Assembly: GCF_051390635.1 (NCBI RefSeq)
Contig: NZ_JBPODT010000002.1
Coordinates: 1,178,001-1,242,000, forward strand
Origin: Microbaculum sp051390635
GTDB lineage: Bacteria > Pseudomonadota > Alphaproteobacteria > Rhizobiales > Tepidamorphaceae
DNA length: 64,000 nucleotides
Reading direction: 5' to 3'
Positions 9,305 to 20,184 of the stretch are shown here, in pieces (the stretch's first letter is position 1; every line of letters begins with the position of its first letter). The position numbers were made by a program, and so were the translations under genes. Below the pieces are notes generated by a model. It saw only the letters and a list, made by a program, of their open reading frames with translations. It ran no database searches and was not told where the DNA came from.

Positions 9305-10063
9305 TTACGATCCCGTGTGCGCCACGAGCCCACCGAAGCGGCGTTCGCGCGTGCGGTATTCCTCGATGGCCGACATCAAGGCCTCCCGCCCGAAGTCCGG
9401 CCAGAACAGCGGCTGGAAGACGAACTCGGTGTAGGCACACTGCCACAGTAGGAAATTGCTGATCCTCTGTTCGCCGCTCGTACGGATCAGCAGATCAGGA
9501 TCGGGAATGTCGGCGGTATCGAGAAAGGTCTCGAACTGCGTCTCGTCGATCGCGGCTAGGTCGATCGCGCCCGACGCCACGGCCTCGGCGATCCCTCGCG
9601 TCGCCCGGAGGATCTCGTCGCGAGCGCCGTAGTTGAATGCGACGACGAGCGTGAGGCCTTGGTTGTCGCGGGTCAGTTCCTCTGCCTCAATCAGCAGGGA
9701 GTGGATATCGGATTCCAGATCGTCGCGCCGGCCGATCACCTTGACCCTGACCCCGTTGTGGTGGAGCTCGGCCAGGTCCTTGCGGATGAAGCGGCGCAGC
9801 AGCGCCATCAGGTCCAGCACCTCGGACTGCGGGCGCGACCAGTTTTCCGAACTGAAACTGTAGATCGTCAGGTAGCGGATGCCGATCTCGCCGGCCGCGC
9901 GCACCGTACGCCTGAGCGCCTCGACGCCCGCCCTGTGCCCCTGCGCGCGCGGCAAGCCGCGCTGCGCCGCCCAGCGCCCGTTTCCGTCCATTATGATGGC
10001 GACATGTTCGGGCACGTCTGACGTCTGGCTGCCGCCGGGCTTTGCAGTGGCGTTCGCTTCCAT
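9305..10063 (-). CDS. uppS: isoprenyl transferase (undecaprenyl diphosphate synthase) UppS
   Basis: Cis-prenyltransferase that builds undecaprenyl diphosphate, the lipid carrier for peptidoglycan and O-antigen. 252 residues from the ATG at 10063, which has a strong GGAAGGA directly upstream. The catalytic Asp26 is in AIIMDGNGRWA, at the same number as in E. coli. The other family motifs are YSFSSENWSRP and RTSGEQRISNFLLWQ. It ends one base before cdsA and lies 34 bases after frr. Confidence 0.97.
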   Translation of the reverse strand: MEANATAKPGGSQTSDVPEHVAIIMDGNGRWAAQRGLPRAQGHRAGVEALRRTVRAAGEIGIRYLTIYSFSSENWSRPQSEVLDLMALLRRFIRKDLAELHHNGVRVKVIGRRDDLESDIHSLLIEAEELTRDNQGLTLVVAFNYGARDEILRATRGIAEAVASGAIDLAAIDETQFETFLDTADIPDPDLLIRTSGEQRISNFLLWQCAYTEFVFQPLFWPDFGREALMSAIEEYRTRERRFGGLVAHTGS

Positions 10064-10097
10064 TCCTTCCACCGCCCTGGACGATTGCGGAGTGACC

Positions 10098-10658
10098 CTA
10101 GACCTGCAGGACTTCCTGTTCCTTGGTTGCCAGCGTCTCATCGATCTCGGCGATCGTCGAATCGGTCAGCTTCTGAACGACATCGGCCTGCTGGTGATGT
10201 TCGTCCTGGCTCATCTCGTGGTCCTTCTCCAGGCGCTTGAGATGCTCCATTCCGTCCCTGCGCACGTGGCGAACGGCAATACGGGCGTTCTCCGCATACT
10301 TGTGCGCGACTTTGACCATCTCCTGACGCCGCTCGGCGTTCAGCTCCGGGATGGGTATCCGCAAATTCTGCCCGTCCATGATTGGATTAAGACCGAGGTC
10401 GGCCTCCCGTATCGCCCTGTCGACGGCGCCGACCAGCGACTTGTCCCACACGTTGACGGAAATCATACGCGATTCCGGAACGCTGACCGTCGCGACCTGG
10501 TTGATCGGCATCGGCGACCCATAGGCCTCGACCGTGACCGGCTCGAGGATATTGATCGAGGCACGCCCGGTCCGCAGCCCGGCCAACTCGGTCTTGAGAA
10601 CGCTGACCGCGCCCTGCATTCGCCGTTTCAGGTCTGCAAGATCGAAATTGCCGTCCAT
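10098..10658 (-). CDS. frr: ribosome recycling factor
   Basis: Splits post-termination ribosomes together with EF-G. 186 residues from the ATG at 10658 (MDGNFDLADLKRRM) with a GGGAGA Shine-Dalgarno. The seven upstream codons that are also open have no such signal. The whole length is the RRF domain, including the conserved LRTGRAS and the C-terminal helix pair. It follows pyrH after a 72-base gap, as in most proteobacteria. Confidence 0.97.
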   Translation of the reverse strand: MDGNFDLADLKRRMQGAVSVLKTELAGLRTGRASINILEPVTVEAYGSPMPINQVATVSVPESRMISVNVWDKSLVGAVDRAIREADLGLNPIMDGQNLRIPIPELNAERRQEMVKVAHKYAENARIAVRHVRRDGMEHLKRLEKDHEMSQDEHHQQADVVQKLTDSTIAEIDETLATKEQEVLQV

Positions 10659-10730
10659 GATGCGTCTCCCGCCCGTCAACCGGGCCGATTCGTTCGGATA
10701 TATCGGGTTGCCCGATGATGAATGGATACG

Positions 10731-11450
10731 TCAGCCGCTGACAAGGGTCGCACGCCCCGTACCTGCGAGCACCGCGTCCAGCGAGCCCGTTTCGTGAATG
10801 TCGAATACGATTATCGGGATAGCGTTGTCGCGGGCAAGTGCGAATGCGGCGGTATCCATAACCTTCAGGTCGCGTTTCAGCGCCTCTGCGAAGGTCAGCG
10901 TGTCGAAGCGCTTCGCCCCCGGATGCGTTCGGGGATCCGCTTCATAGATACCGTCGACCTGCGTTCCCTTGAGCAGGGCATCGCAATTCAGTTCCGCGGC
11001 GCGCAACGCCGCAGCCGAATCCGTCGTGAAGAACGGGTTTCCGGTACCGCCGGCGCAAATGACGATCTCGCCCGCATCAAGGCATTCGAGCGCCCGGGTT
11101 CGGGTGTAGGTCCCGCATAGCGCTTCCATCGGAATCGCCGACAGGGCTCGCCCCTTGCCGCCGGCCTCGTCGATCGCACCGGCGAGTGCGATCGAATTCA
11201 TCACCGTGGCAAGCATCCCGATATGGTCGGCACGCGCGCGGTCCATCCCGCGCGCGGCACCAGCGACACCGCGAAAGAGGTTGCCGCCACCGACGACGAT
11301 CGCGATCTGAGTGCCGCCCCTTGATGCTGCGACAACTTCAGCGCCGATCCGCCCAAGGACGCCCACGTCTATACCGAAAGCCCCCTCGCCCATCAAAGCC
11401 TCGCCCGAGACCTTGAGCAGGACGCGTTTGAATTCGGGAACTTCCGGCAT
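10731..11450 (-). CDS. pyrH: UMP kinase
   Basis: Phosphorylates UMP to UDP in pyrimidine nucleotide synthesis. It is a bacterial-type amino acid kinase family enzyme acting as a hexamer, GTP-activated and UTP-inhibited in characterised members. 239 residues. Motifs: N-terminal KVSGEALMGE, the glycine-rich VVGGGNLFRGV, the uridylate-binding DHIGMLATVMNS, and AGGTGNPFFTTD. Gap of 27 bases to tsf. Confidence 0.97.
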   Translation of the reverse strand: MPEVPEFKRVLLKVSGEALMGEGAFGIDVGVLGRIGAEVVAASRGGTQIAIVVGGGNLFRGVAGAARGMDRARADHIGMLATVMNSIALAGAIDEAGGKGRALSAIPMEALCGTYTRTRALECLDAGEIVICAGGTGNPFFTTDSAAALRAAELNCDALLKGTQVDGIYEADPRTHPGAKRFDTLTFAEALKRDLKVMDTAAFALARDNAIPIIVFDIHETGSLDAVLAGTGRATLVSG

Positions 11451-11477
11451 AAGAGGCGGGCCCCTTCGAGTTACGCT

Positions 11478-12404
11478 TCAGCCACGCGCTGCGGCGGCGA
11501 CCTCGGCGGCGAAGTCGGCTTCTTCCTTCTCGATGCCTTCACCGAGAGCGAACCGCACGAAGCCGACGACCTTGATCGGCGCGCCGACATCGGCTTCTGC
11601 GGCCTTCACCGCCTTCTCGACGGTGTTATCCGGATCGATGACGAACGCCTGCTTCAGAAGCACGGCCTCCTCGTAGAACTTGCGGATGCGGCCCTCGACC
11701 ATCTTCTCGACGATCTCGTCCGGCTTGCCCGATTCCTTGGCCTGCTCGCGATAGACAGCGCGCTCACGATCGACCACCGAGGCATCGAGGCCGTCGACGT
11801 CGACGGCGAGCGGATTGGTTGCCGCCACATGCATCGCGATCTGCTTGCCGAGGGCAGCGAGCTTGTCCTTGTCGCCGGAAGACTCGAGCGCGACGAGTAC
11901 GCCGATACGGCCAAGGCTCGGCCCGGTGACCGAATGGATGTAGGAGGCAACCGCACCTGGCGTCACTTCGAAACCGGCGCTGCGGCGCAGCGTCATGTTC
12001 TCGCCGATCTGGCCGACCATCTCCTGGACGTGGTCCGCGACGGTCCTGTCGGTGCCCGGGAAATTCGCCTGCGAAAGCGCCGCGAAGTCGCCGCCGACGG
12101 ACAGCGCGACTTCGGCGATCTTGCGGACCATCTCCTGGAACATGTCGTTGCGCGCAACGAAGTCGGTCTCGGCGTTGACCTCGACGACCACGCCCCTGTT
12201 GCCGTCACCGGCAACGGCGACCAAGCCCTCGGCGGCCACGCGGCCGGCCTTCTTGGCGGCCTTGGACAGACCCTTGGCCCGCAGCCAGTCGACAGCCGCC
12301 TCCATGTCGCCATCGGTTTCGGCCAGAGCCGCCTTGCAATCCATCATGCCGGCGCCGGTCTGGTCGCGCAGCTCCTTCACCATGCTCGCGGTGATGTTAG
12401 CCAT
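11478..12404 (-). CDS. tsf: elongation factor Ts
   Basis: Nucleotide exchange factor for EF-Tu. 308 residues with a UBA-like N-terminus, the signature TGAGMMDCKAAL at residues 16-27 and the second signature NAETDFVARND in the core. The ATG at 12404 has an AGGAGG Shine-Dalgarno seven bases away. It is directly downstream of rpsB (82-base gap), the universal rpsB-tsf pairing. Confidence 0.98.
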   Translation of the reverse strand: MANITASMVKELRDQTGAGMMDCKAALAETDGDMEAAVDWLRAKGLSKAAKKAGRVAAEGLVAVAGDGNRGVVVEVNAETDFVARNDMFQEMVRKIAEVALSVGGDFAALSQANFPGTDRTVADHVQEMVGQIGENMTLRRSAGFEVTPGAVASYIHSVTGPSLGRIGVLVALESSGDKDKLAALGKQIAMHVAATNPLAVDVDGLDASVVDRERAVYREQAKESGKPDEIVEKMVEGRIRKFYEEAVLLKQAFVIDPDNTVEKAVKAAEADVGAPIKVVGFVRFALGEGIEKEEADFAAEVAAAARG

Positions 12405-12486
12405 ATCGGCCTCCTGAACTTTTTGACGTCAACGCGGCCGGCCGGGCCGACCGCGCGCGTGATTCCATGACTGCAACGCAGCCGTC

Positions 12487-13584
12487 TTACTCGGCTTCGC
12501 CTTCGGCAAGACGACGGGCCTGGTCGATCCAGCCGTCGCGAGTGATGCGGCCGTGCAGGGTCAGCTCCTCGTCGATCTTCTGGATATCGTCCTCGCCCAG
12601 AGCGACGATCTGCCAATAGTGGAAGACGCCCATGTCGTTGAGCTTCTGCTCCAGCACCGGGCCGACGCCGGAGATCTTCTTCAGATCGTCCGGAGCGCCG
12701 CGCGGCGCCGCCAGGAGTTCGAAGGTCGGCGCCACCACTTCCGGCACCACGATCGTTTCCTCTGCGGCCGGCTTCGCCTCCGGGGCCGGCTCTTCGGCCT
12801 TGGGCTTGGCCTTCGGCTTCGGCGCTTCCGCCAGAGCGGGCTCGATCACGGGCTCCTCGGAGGCGCCGATATCGACGCCCATGTCGCCTTGACCGCGCGA
12901 AATGCCGTCGATCGCCGCACGCGCGACCATGTCGCAATAGAAATTTATGGCGCGACCGGCGTCGTCGTTGCCCGGCACCGGAAAGGTGATGCCGTCGGGA
13001 TCACAGTTCGAGTCGACGATCGCGGCGACCGGGATGCCGAGACGACGCGCTTCCTTGATCGCGATCGATTCCTTGTTGGTATCGATCACGAACAGCATGT
13101 CGGGCTGGCCGCCCATGTCCTTGATACCGCCGAGAGACCGTTCCAGCTTCTCGCGCTCGCGGGTGAGCTTGAGGCGCTCCTTTTTCGTCAGCGCCATCGC
13201 CTCGCCCGAATCGCCGAGCAGCTGCTCGAGCTTGCGCAGCCGCTGGATCGAATGGGAAATGGTCTTCCAGTTGGTCAGCGTGCCGCCAAGCCAGCGCGCA
13301 TTGACGTAGTACTGGGCGCTGCGGCGCGCCGCGTCCGCGACCGACTCGGAAGCCTGACGCTTGGTGCCGACGAACAATACCCGGCCGCCACCGGCGACCG
13401 TGTCGCTCACCGCCTGCAGCATGCGATGCAGCATCGGCACCGTCTGGGCGAGATCGAGGATGTGAATATTGTTGCGCTCGCCGAAGATGTACGACGCCAT
13501 CTTCGGGTTCCAGCGGTGGCTTTGATGTCCGAAATGAACGCCCGCTTCCAGAAGCTGACGCATGGTAAAGGTGGGCAGAGTCAT
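12487..13584 (-). CDS. rpsB: 30S ribosomal protein S2 with a C-terminal helix-hairpin-helix extension
   Basis: Small-subunit ribosomal protein S2. 365 residues from the ATG at 13584 (MTLPTFTMRQLLEAGVHFGH), against about 240-260 in most bacteria. Residues 1 to about 245 are the normal S2 domain (RWNPKMASYIFGERNNIHI, PDMLFVIDT). After a Pro/Ala/Lys/Glu-rich linker, residues 299-365 form an extra domain beginning DDLKKISGVGP, which looks like a helix-hairpin-helix module. The same module ends NuoE in this window (32 of 62 aligned residues identical by eye). I recall comparable tails on rhizobial S2 and L21. Longer frames upstream of 13584 run through the leader and are rejected. Confidence 0.96.
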   Translation of the reverse strand: MTLPTFTMRQLLEAGVHFGHQSHRWNPKMASYIFGERNNIHILDLAQTVPMLHRMLQAVSDTVAGGGRVLFVGTKRQASESVADAARRSAQYYVNARWLGGTLTNWKTISHSIQRLRKLEQLLGDSGEAMALTKKERLKLTREREKLERSLGGIKDMGGQPDMLFVIDTNKESIAIKEARRLGIPVAAIVDSNCDPDGITFPVPGNDDAGRAINFYCDMVARAAIDGISRGQGDMGVDIGASEEPVIEPALAEAPKPKAKPKAEEPAPEAKPAAEETIVVPEVVAPTFELLAAPRGAPDDLKKISGVGPVLEQKLNDMGVFHYWQIVALGEDDIQKIDEELTLHGRITRDGWIDQARRLAEGEAE

Positions 13585-13709
13585 GGCCCTAGGTCTCCAT
13601 ATCCGGTTGATCCTCCGCAGGCAGGAGCCGGAACCCTCGGTCCCGACACCGGACAGCGCGGCCACGGCAAAGTGGCACGCGCGGATTTGCCCGCGTGTGT
13701 GATGGGCGC

Positions 13710-13738
13710 CTTATATGGCGTCTTCGGCCTGGTTTCAA
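13710..13738 (-). promoter_or_regulatory. sigma-70-type promoter for rpsB-tsf
   Basis: TTGAAA (13738-13733), a 17-base spacer and TATAAG (13715-13710) on the minus strand. This predicts a start near 13703 and a leader of about 118 bases before the rpsB ATG. The leader contains a short perfect stem (CACGCG/CGCGTG, 13676-13697). Autoregulation of S2 through a leader is known in other bacteria but nothing here proves it. Confidence 0.6.
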
Positions 13739-13784
13739 GCGGTCTCGGGCAATGGCCGAACGCGCGCGGCGTTCACGGCCGACT

Positions 13785-17213
<3,429 letters not shown>

Positions 17214-17343
17214 CGAGGTCTCCCCGGCCGACTATACCGGCCGTTACCGCCACCATACAGGCCCTCTCGATTCGCGCCGCCCGGCCTCTATCCAATTCCG
17301 CACGCCACTGTGGACAATCCCCCGTCCACCGTCCGTGCGGCGG

Positions 17344-17433
17344 TCAGCCCGCGCCGACGGCAAGTCCGGCCCAGACGAAGACCGATTGCGCGAATGCAAC
17401 GACTGCGAAAAACGCTGCGAGATCCTGGACCAT
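17344..17433 (-). CDS. 29-residue single-pass membrane peptide, predicted SOS-induced
   Basis: A very short gene: ATG at 17433, TGA at 17344-17346. It is preceded by a near-perfect Shine-Dalgarno (GAGGAGGGG, 3 bases before the ATG). The product starts MVQDLAAFFAVVAFAQ and continues hydrophobic to the end, so residues about 5-27 make one membrane helix with few charges. A TTGACA element and a perfect alphaproteobacterial LexA box lie 34-58 bases upstream. Length, single helix and SOS control match what is known of Caulobacter SidA, a 29-residue SOS-induced division inhibitor acting on FtsW/FtsN. I cannot align the two and infer only analogy. It is on the same strand as dnaE and may share its transcript. 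Confidence 0.6.
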   Translation of the reverse strand: MVQDLAAFFAVVAFAQSVFVWAGLAVGAG

Positions 17434-17466
17434 TGTCCCCTCCTCGATATCACTTTCCATAATGAT

Positions 17467-17481
17467 GTTCATGCTTTGTTC
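17467..17481. promoter_or_regulatory. LexA (SOS) box, GTTC-N7-GTTC
   Basis: The plus strand reads GTTCATGCTTTGTTC, an exact match to the direct-repeat SOS operator known from alphaproteobacteria. It lies 34 bases upstream of the 29-codon ORF and just downstream of a TTGACA hexamer, so a bound repressor would cover the -35/-10 spacer. The only nearby minus-strand genes are the small ORF and dnaE. The plus-strand secreted-protein gene starts 194 bases away on the other side. Confidence 0.75.
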
Positions 17482-17485
17482 CTTA

Positions 17486-17491
17486 TGTCAA
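17486..17491 (-). promoter_or_regulatory. -35 hexamer TTGACA of the predicted SOS promoter
   Basis: A perfect TTGACA on the minus strand directly upstream of the LexA box. The -10 is less clear: ATCATT at 19 bases or CATTAT at 21 bases are the best candidates. Placement of the operator inside the promoter supports repression by LexA. Confidence 0.5.
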
Positions 17492-17674
17492 TATCCGATG
17501 GCAATCGCCGATATCAGGCTTGATGATGCGCCGAAGGCGCGGCCGCCAATCCGCCCGATCTGACACGTGCGCAACACTGCCGGAAATTCCAGTCCCTCAC
17601 GGTATCGCAGCGGAAACGCGACACCGATCTCGTGCTAAGTTCTCGCCCGATCTGTCAGATGGTGGTGCACGCCA

Positions 17675-18145
17675 ATGCGCACAATTCCGAACGCGGCTGT
17701 TTCGCTACTCCTTGCCCTGACGGCCACCCCGGCCGCAGCGCAGGAGCGCGCGTGGGTCACCGGCACGTCCGAAACCGGCGTCGAGATGATGTACGGCACG
17801 CCGGACAGCGACGACATCGTGTTCGCCATTCGTTGCGACGCGAAGTCCAAGGAAATCTTCGTCGGCTTTGCCCATATGCCGATTGGTGTGCGAAACGGCG
17901 ACGCGATCGATCTGACGCTGGTCTCCGAAGCCGGCGAAACCGTGCTGCCGTCTCAGGTGACCTATCTGGAGCCGATGGATATCTGGCTTGTCGAGTCGAC
18001 GGACGCCCCCGCCGACGACCTGCGCCGCATCGTCACCGGAGGCTCGGCGCTGAATGTGATGGTCCGGGATGGCGGGGAGGAAATCCCCCTTGCCGGCGCC
18101 GCCGAAGGCTTCGAGGCGTTGTTTTCGGCCTGCAGCCCGCAATAA
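17675..18145 (+). CDS. hypothetical secreted protein
   Basis: 156 residues, one of the few plus-strand genes here. An N-terminal signal peptide (MRTIPNAAVSLLLALTATPA, cleavage after AAAQ) is followed by a small, acidic, beta-rich-looking domain with one cysteine in the middle (FAIRCDAKSKEI) and one near the end (FSACSPQ), which could form a disulfide. No family is recognised. It is convergent with lolD, the two stop codons being 8 bases apart. A weak GGTGG is the only Shine-Dalgarno. Codon usage looks native. Confidence 0.7.
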   Translation: MRTIPNAAVSLLLALTATPAAAQERAWVTGTSETGVEMMYGTPDSDDIVFAIRCDAKSKEIFVGFAHMPIGVRNGDAIDLTLVSEAGETVLPSQVTYLEPMDIWLVESTDAPADDLRRIVTGGSALNVMVRDGGEEIPLAGAAEGFEALFSACSPQ

Positions 18146-18153
18146 CGCACCCT

Positions 18154-18867
18154 TCAGAGCTCGATCAGTCTGCCTTCGCGCAGGGTCACGCGCCGGTCCA
18201 TGCGTTCGGCGAATTCCAGATTGTGCGTGGCGATCAGCGCGGCCAGCCCCGTGCCGTGCACGAGGCGCAGCAGGATATCGAACACATACTCGGCGGTATC
18301 GGGATCGAGATTGCCGGTGGGTTCGTCGGCGAGCAGGATATGCGGCGCATTGGCGACAGCGCGGGCGATGGCGACACGTTGCTGTTCGCCGCCCGAGAGC
18401 TCGCCGGGCCTGTGGGTCTTGCGCTCGCCGAGACCGAGGAAGGTCAGCAATTCGCCCGCCCTCTCCTCCGCGACGTCCTGGCCGAGGCCGGCGATGCGCT
18501 GCGGCAACGTCACGTTTTCGAGCGCGGTGAATTCCGGCAGCAGGTGATGGAACTGATAGACGAAACCGATCTGGCGCCGCCGCACGGCGGTGCGCTGGCC
18601 GTCGTCCATCAGCGTGGTATCGACACCGTCGATGAACACAGTTCCCGTGTCCGGCCGCTCCAACAGACCGGCGACATGCAGAAGCGTCGACTTGCCCGCG
18701 CCCGATGGCCCAACTAGTCCGACGATCTCGCCGGGCTTCATTTCCAGCTCGATCCCGCGCAGGACGTGCAAGGCGCTGTCGCCCTGCCGGTAGGTGCGTT
18801 CCACGCCCGTCAGCGCCAACGCCGGCGCGATCTCGGACTCGCTGTAGCCGCCCTCCGTCATTGCCAT
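18154..18867 (-). CDS. lolD: lipoprotein-releasing system ATP-binding protein LolD
   Basis: ATPase of the LolCDE complex that extracts outer-membrane-destined lipoproteins from the inner membrane. 237 residues from the ATG at 18867, which overlaps the lolC stop by one base (TGATG). A second ATG at 18861 is possible. Walker A GPSGAGKST is at residues 53-61, the signature motif is LSGGEQQR, and Walker B plus D-loop is ILLADEPTGNLD. Directly downstream of its membrane partner. Confidence 0.95.
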   Translation of the reverse strand: MAMTEGGYSESEIAPALALTGVERTYRQGDSALHVLRGIELEMKPGEIVGLVGPSGAGKSTLLHVAGLLERPDTGTVFIDGVDTTLMDDGQRTAVRRRQIGFVYQFHHLLPEFTALENVTLPQRIAGLGQDVAEERAGELLTFLGLGERKTHRPGELSGGEQQRVAIARAVANAPHILLADEPTGNLDPDTAEYVFDILLRLVHGTGLAALIATHNLEFAERMDRRVTLREGRLIEL

Positions 18868-20138
18868 CACTCGTAGCGCAACGCGTCGACCGGATCGAGC
18901 CGCGCGGCCCGCCAGGACGGATAGAGGGTAGCGAGGAACGACAGGACCAGCGCCATCACGACGACGGAGACCACTTCTTGCACGTCCATCTCGGCCGGCA
19001 GTCGGCTCAGGTAATAGAGTTCCGGCGAGAACAGCTCCGTTCCGGTCAGCCGCGACAGGAACTGCCGGATCGACTCGACGTTCCAGCACACCAAAGTCCC
19101 CAGGATTAGGCCGGCAAAGGTGCCGACCACCCCGATCGCCGCGCCGGTAATGAAGAACACCCGCATCACCGTTCCGCGCGTCGCCCCCATCGTGCGCAGA
19201 ATGGCGATGTCGTGGCCCTTGTCCTTCACCAGCATGATCAGGCCCGAAATGATGTTGAGGGCGGCGACCAGCACGATCATCGTCAGGATCAGGAACATGA
19301 CGTTGCGCTCCACCTCGAGGGCGGAAAAGAAGGTCTGGTTGCGCTGGCGCCAGTCACTGACGAAGATCGGCCGCTCGATAGCCGTGTCGAGCGCCATTCG
19401 GAAATCGTCGACGGAATCGGGATCATCCAGGAACACCTCGATGCCGCTGGCCAGCGTGTCGAGGTTGAAATAGGCCTGCGCCTCATCGAACGGCATGAAG
19501 ATGAAGGCGCCGTCGTATTCGGACATGCCGATCTGGAAGATCGCGGCGACCGGATAGGACTTGATGCGCGGCGTCGTGCCGAACGGCGTCACCGCCCCGC
19601 GCGGAGAGATGATCGAGATCCGATCCCCTACCCGCAGCCCCAGCTTTTCGGCGAGCCGGATGCCGACCGCCACGCCGCCGCCGTCGTCGAAGCCATCGAG
19701 CGTGCCCTGCAGGATGTTCTGGGAAATCGTTCCCAGCCGCTCCAGGTCCGCCTGCCGCATGCCGCGCACCAGGGCGCCGAAGCCGCCCACGGCGGACGAG
19801 GCCATCGCCTGCCCTTCAACGAACGGAAAGGCCAGGGTCACGCCGTCCATCTGGTCGATTTTCGCGTCGACCTCGTCGAAGTCCGTGAACGGCGTGTCGT
19901 AGACCTGAACGATCACGTGACCGTTGAGACCGAGGATCTTGTCCATCAGCTCGGTGCGAAAGCCGTTCATCACCGCCATGACGATGATCAGCGTGGCGAC
20001 ACCCAGCATGATGCCGAGGAAGGAGAAGCCGGCGATCACCGAGATGTAGCCCGCCTTGCGCTGCGCCCGCAGGTAGCGCATGGCGATCATCCACTCGAAT
20101 GCCGCAAATGGCCGGGTTTCGTGGGCAGTGTCGCTCAT
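18867..20138 (-). CDS. lolC: lipoprotein-releasing ABC transporter permease (LolC/LolE family)
   Basis: Membrane subunit for lipoprotein release from the inner membrane. 423 residues: one N-terminal helix (GFSFLGIMLGVATLIIVMAV), a large periplasmic domain (about residues 50-270), then three C-terminal helices with the FtsX-type motif and the coupling segment LRTMGATRGTVMRVF. Only one LolC/E gene is present, which is usual in alphaproteobacteria and implies a homodimeric core (LolF-like). It lies between proS and lolD, 46 bases after proS. Confidence 0.93.
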   Translation of the reverse strand: MSDTAHETRPFAAFEWMIAMRYLRAQRKAGYISVIAGFSFLGIMLGVATLIIVMAVMNGFRTELMDKILGLNGHVIVQVYDTPFTDFDEVDAKIDQMDGVTLAFPFVEGQAMASSAVGGFGALVRGMRQADLERLGTISQNILQGTLDGFDDGGGVAVGIRLAEKLGLRVGDRISIISPRGAVTPFGTTPRIKSYPVAAIFQIGMSEYDGAFIFMPFDEAQAYFNLDTLASGIEVFLDDPDSVDDFRMALDTAIERPIFVSDWRQRNQTFFSALEVERNVMFLILTMIVLVAALNIISGLIMLVKDKGHDIAILRTMGATRGTVMRVFFITGAAIGVVGTFAGLILGTLVCWNVESIRQFLSRLTGTELFSPELYYLSRLPAEMDVQEVVSVVVMALVLSFLATLYPSWRAARLDPVDALRYE

Positions 20139-20184
20139 CGTCCCGCCATTCGTACCAGATTCACGCGTATCGGGTGCGAAAAGC

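Noticed and set aside
17309..17317. DnaA-box-like sequence (minus strand TTGTCCACA)
   Set aside because: One mismatch to TTATCCACA and only a single copy. No cluster, AT-rich unwinding element or origin genes nearby, so no origin is claimed.
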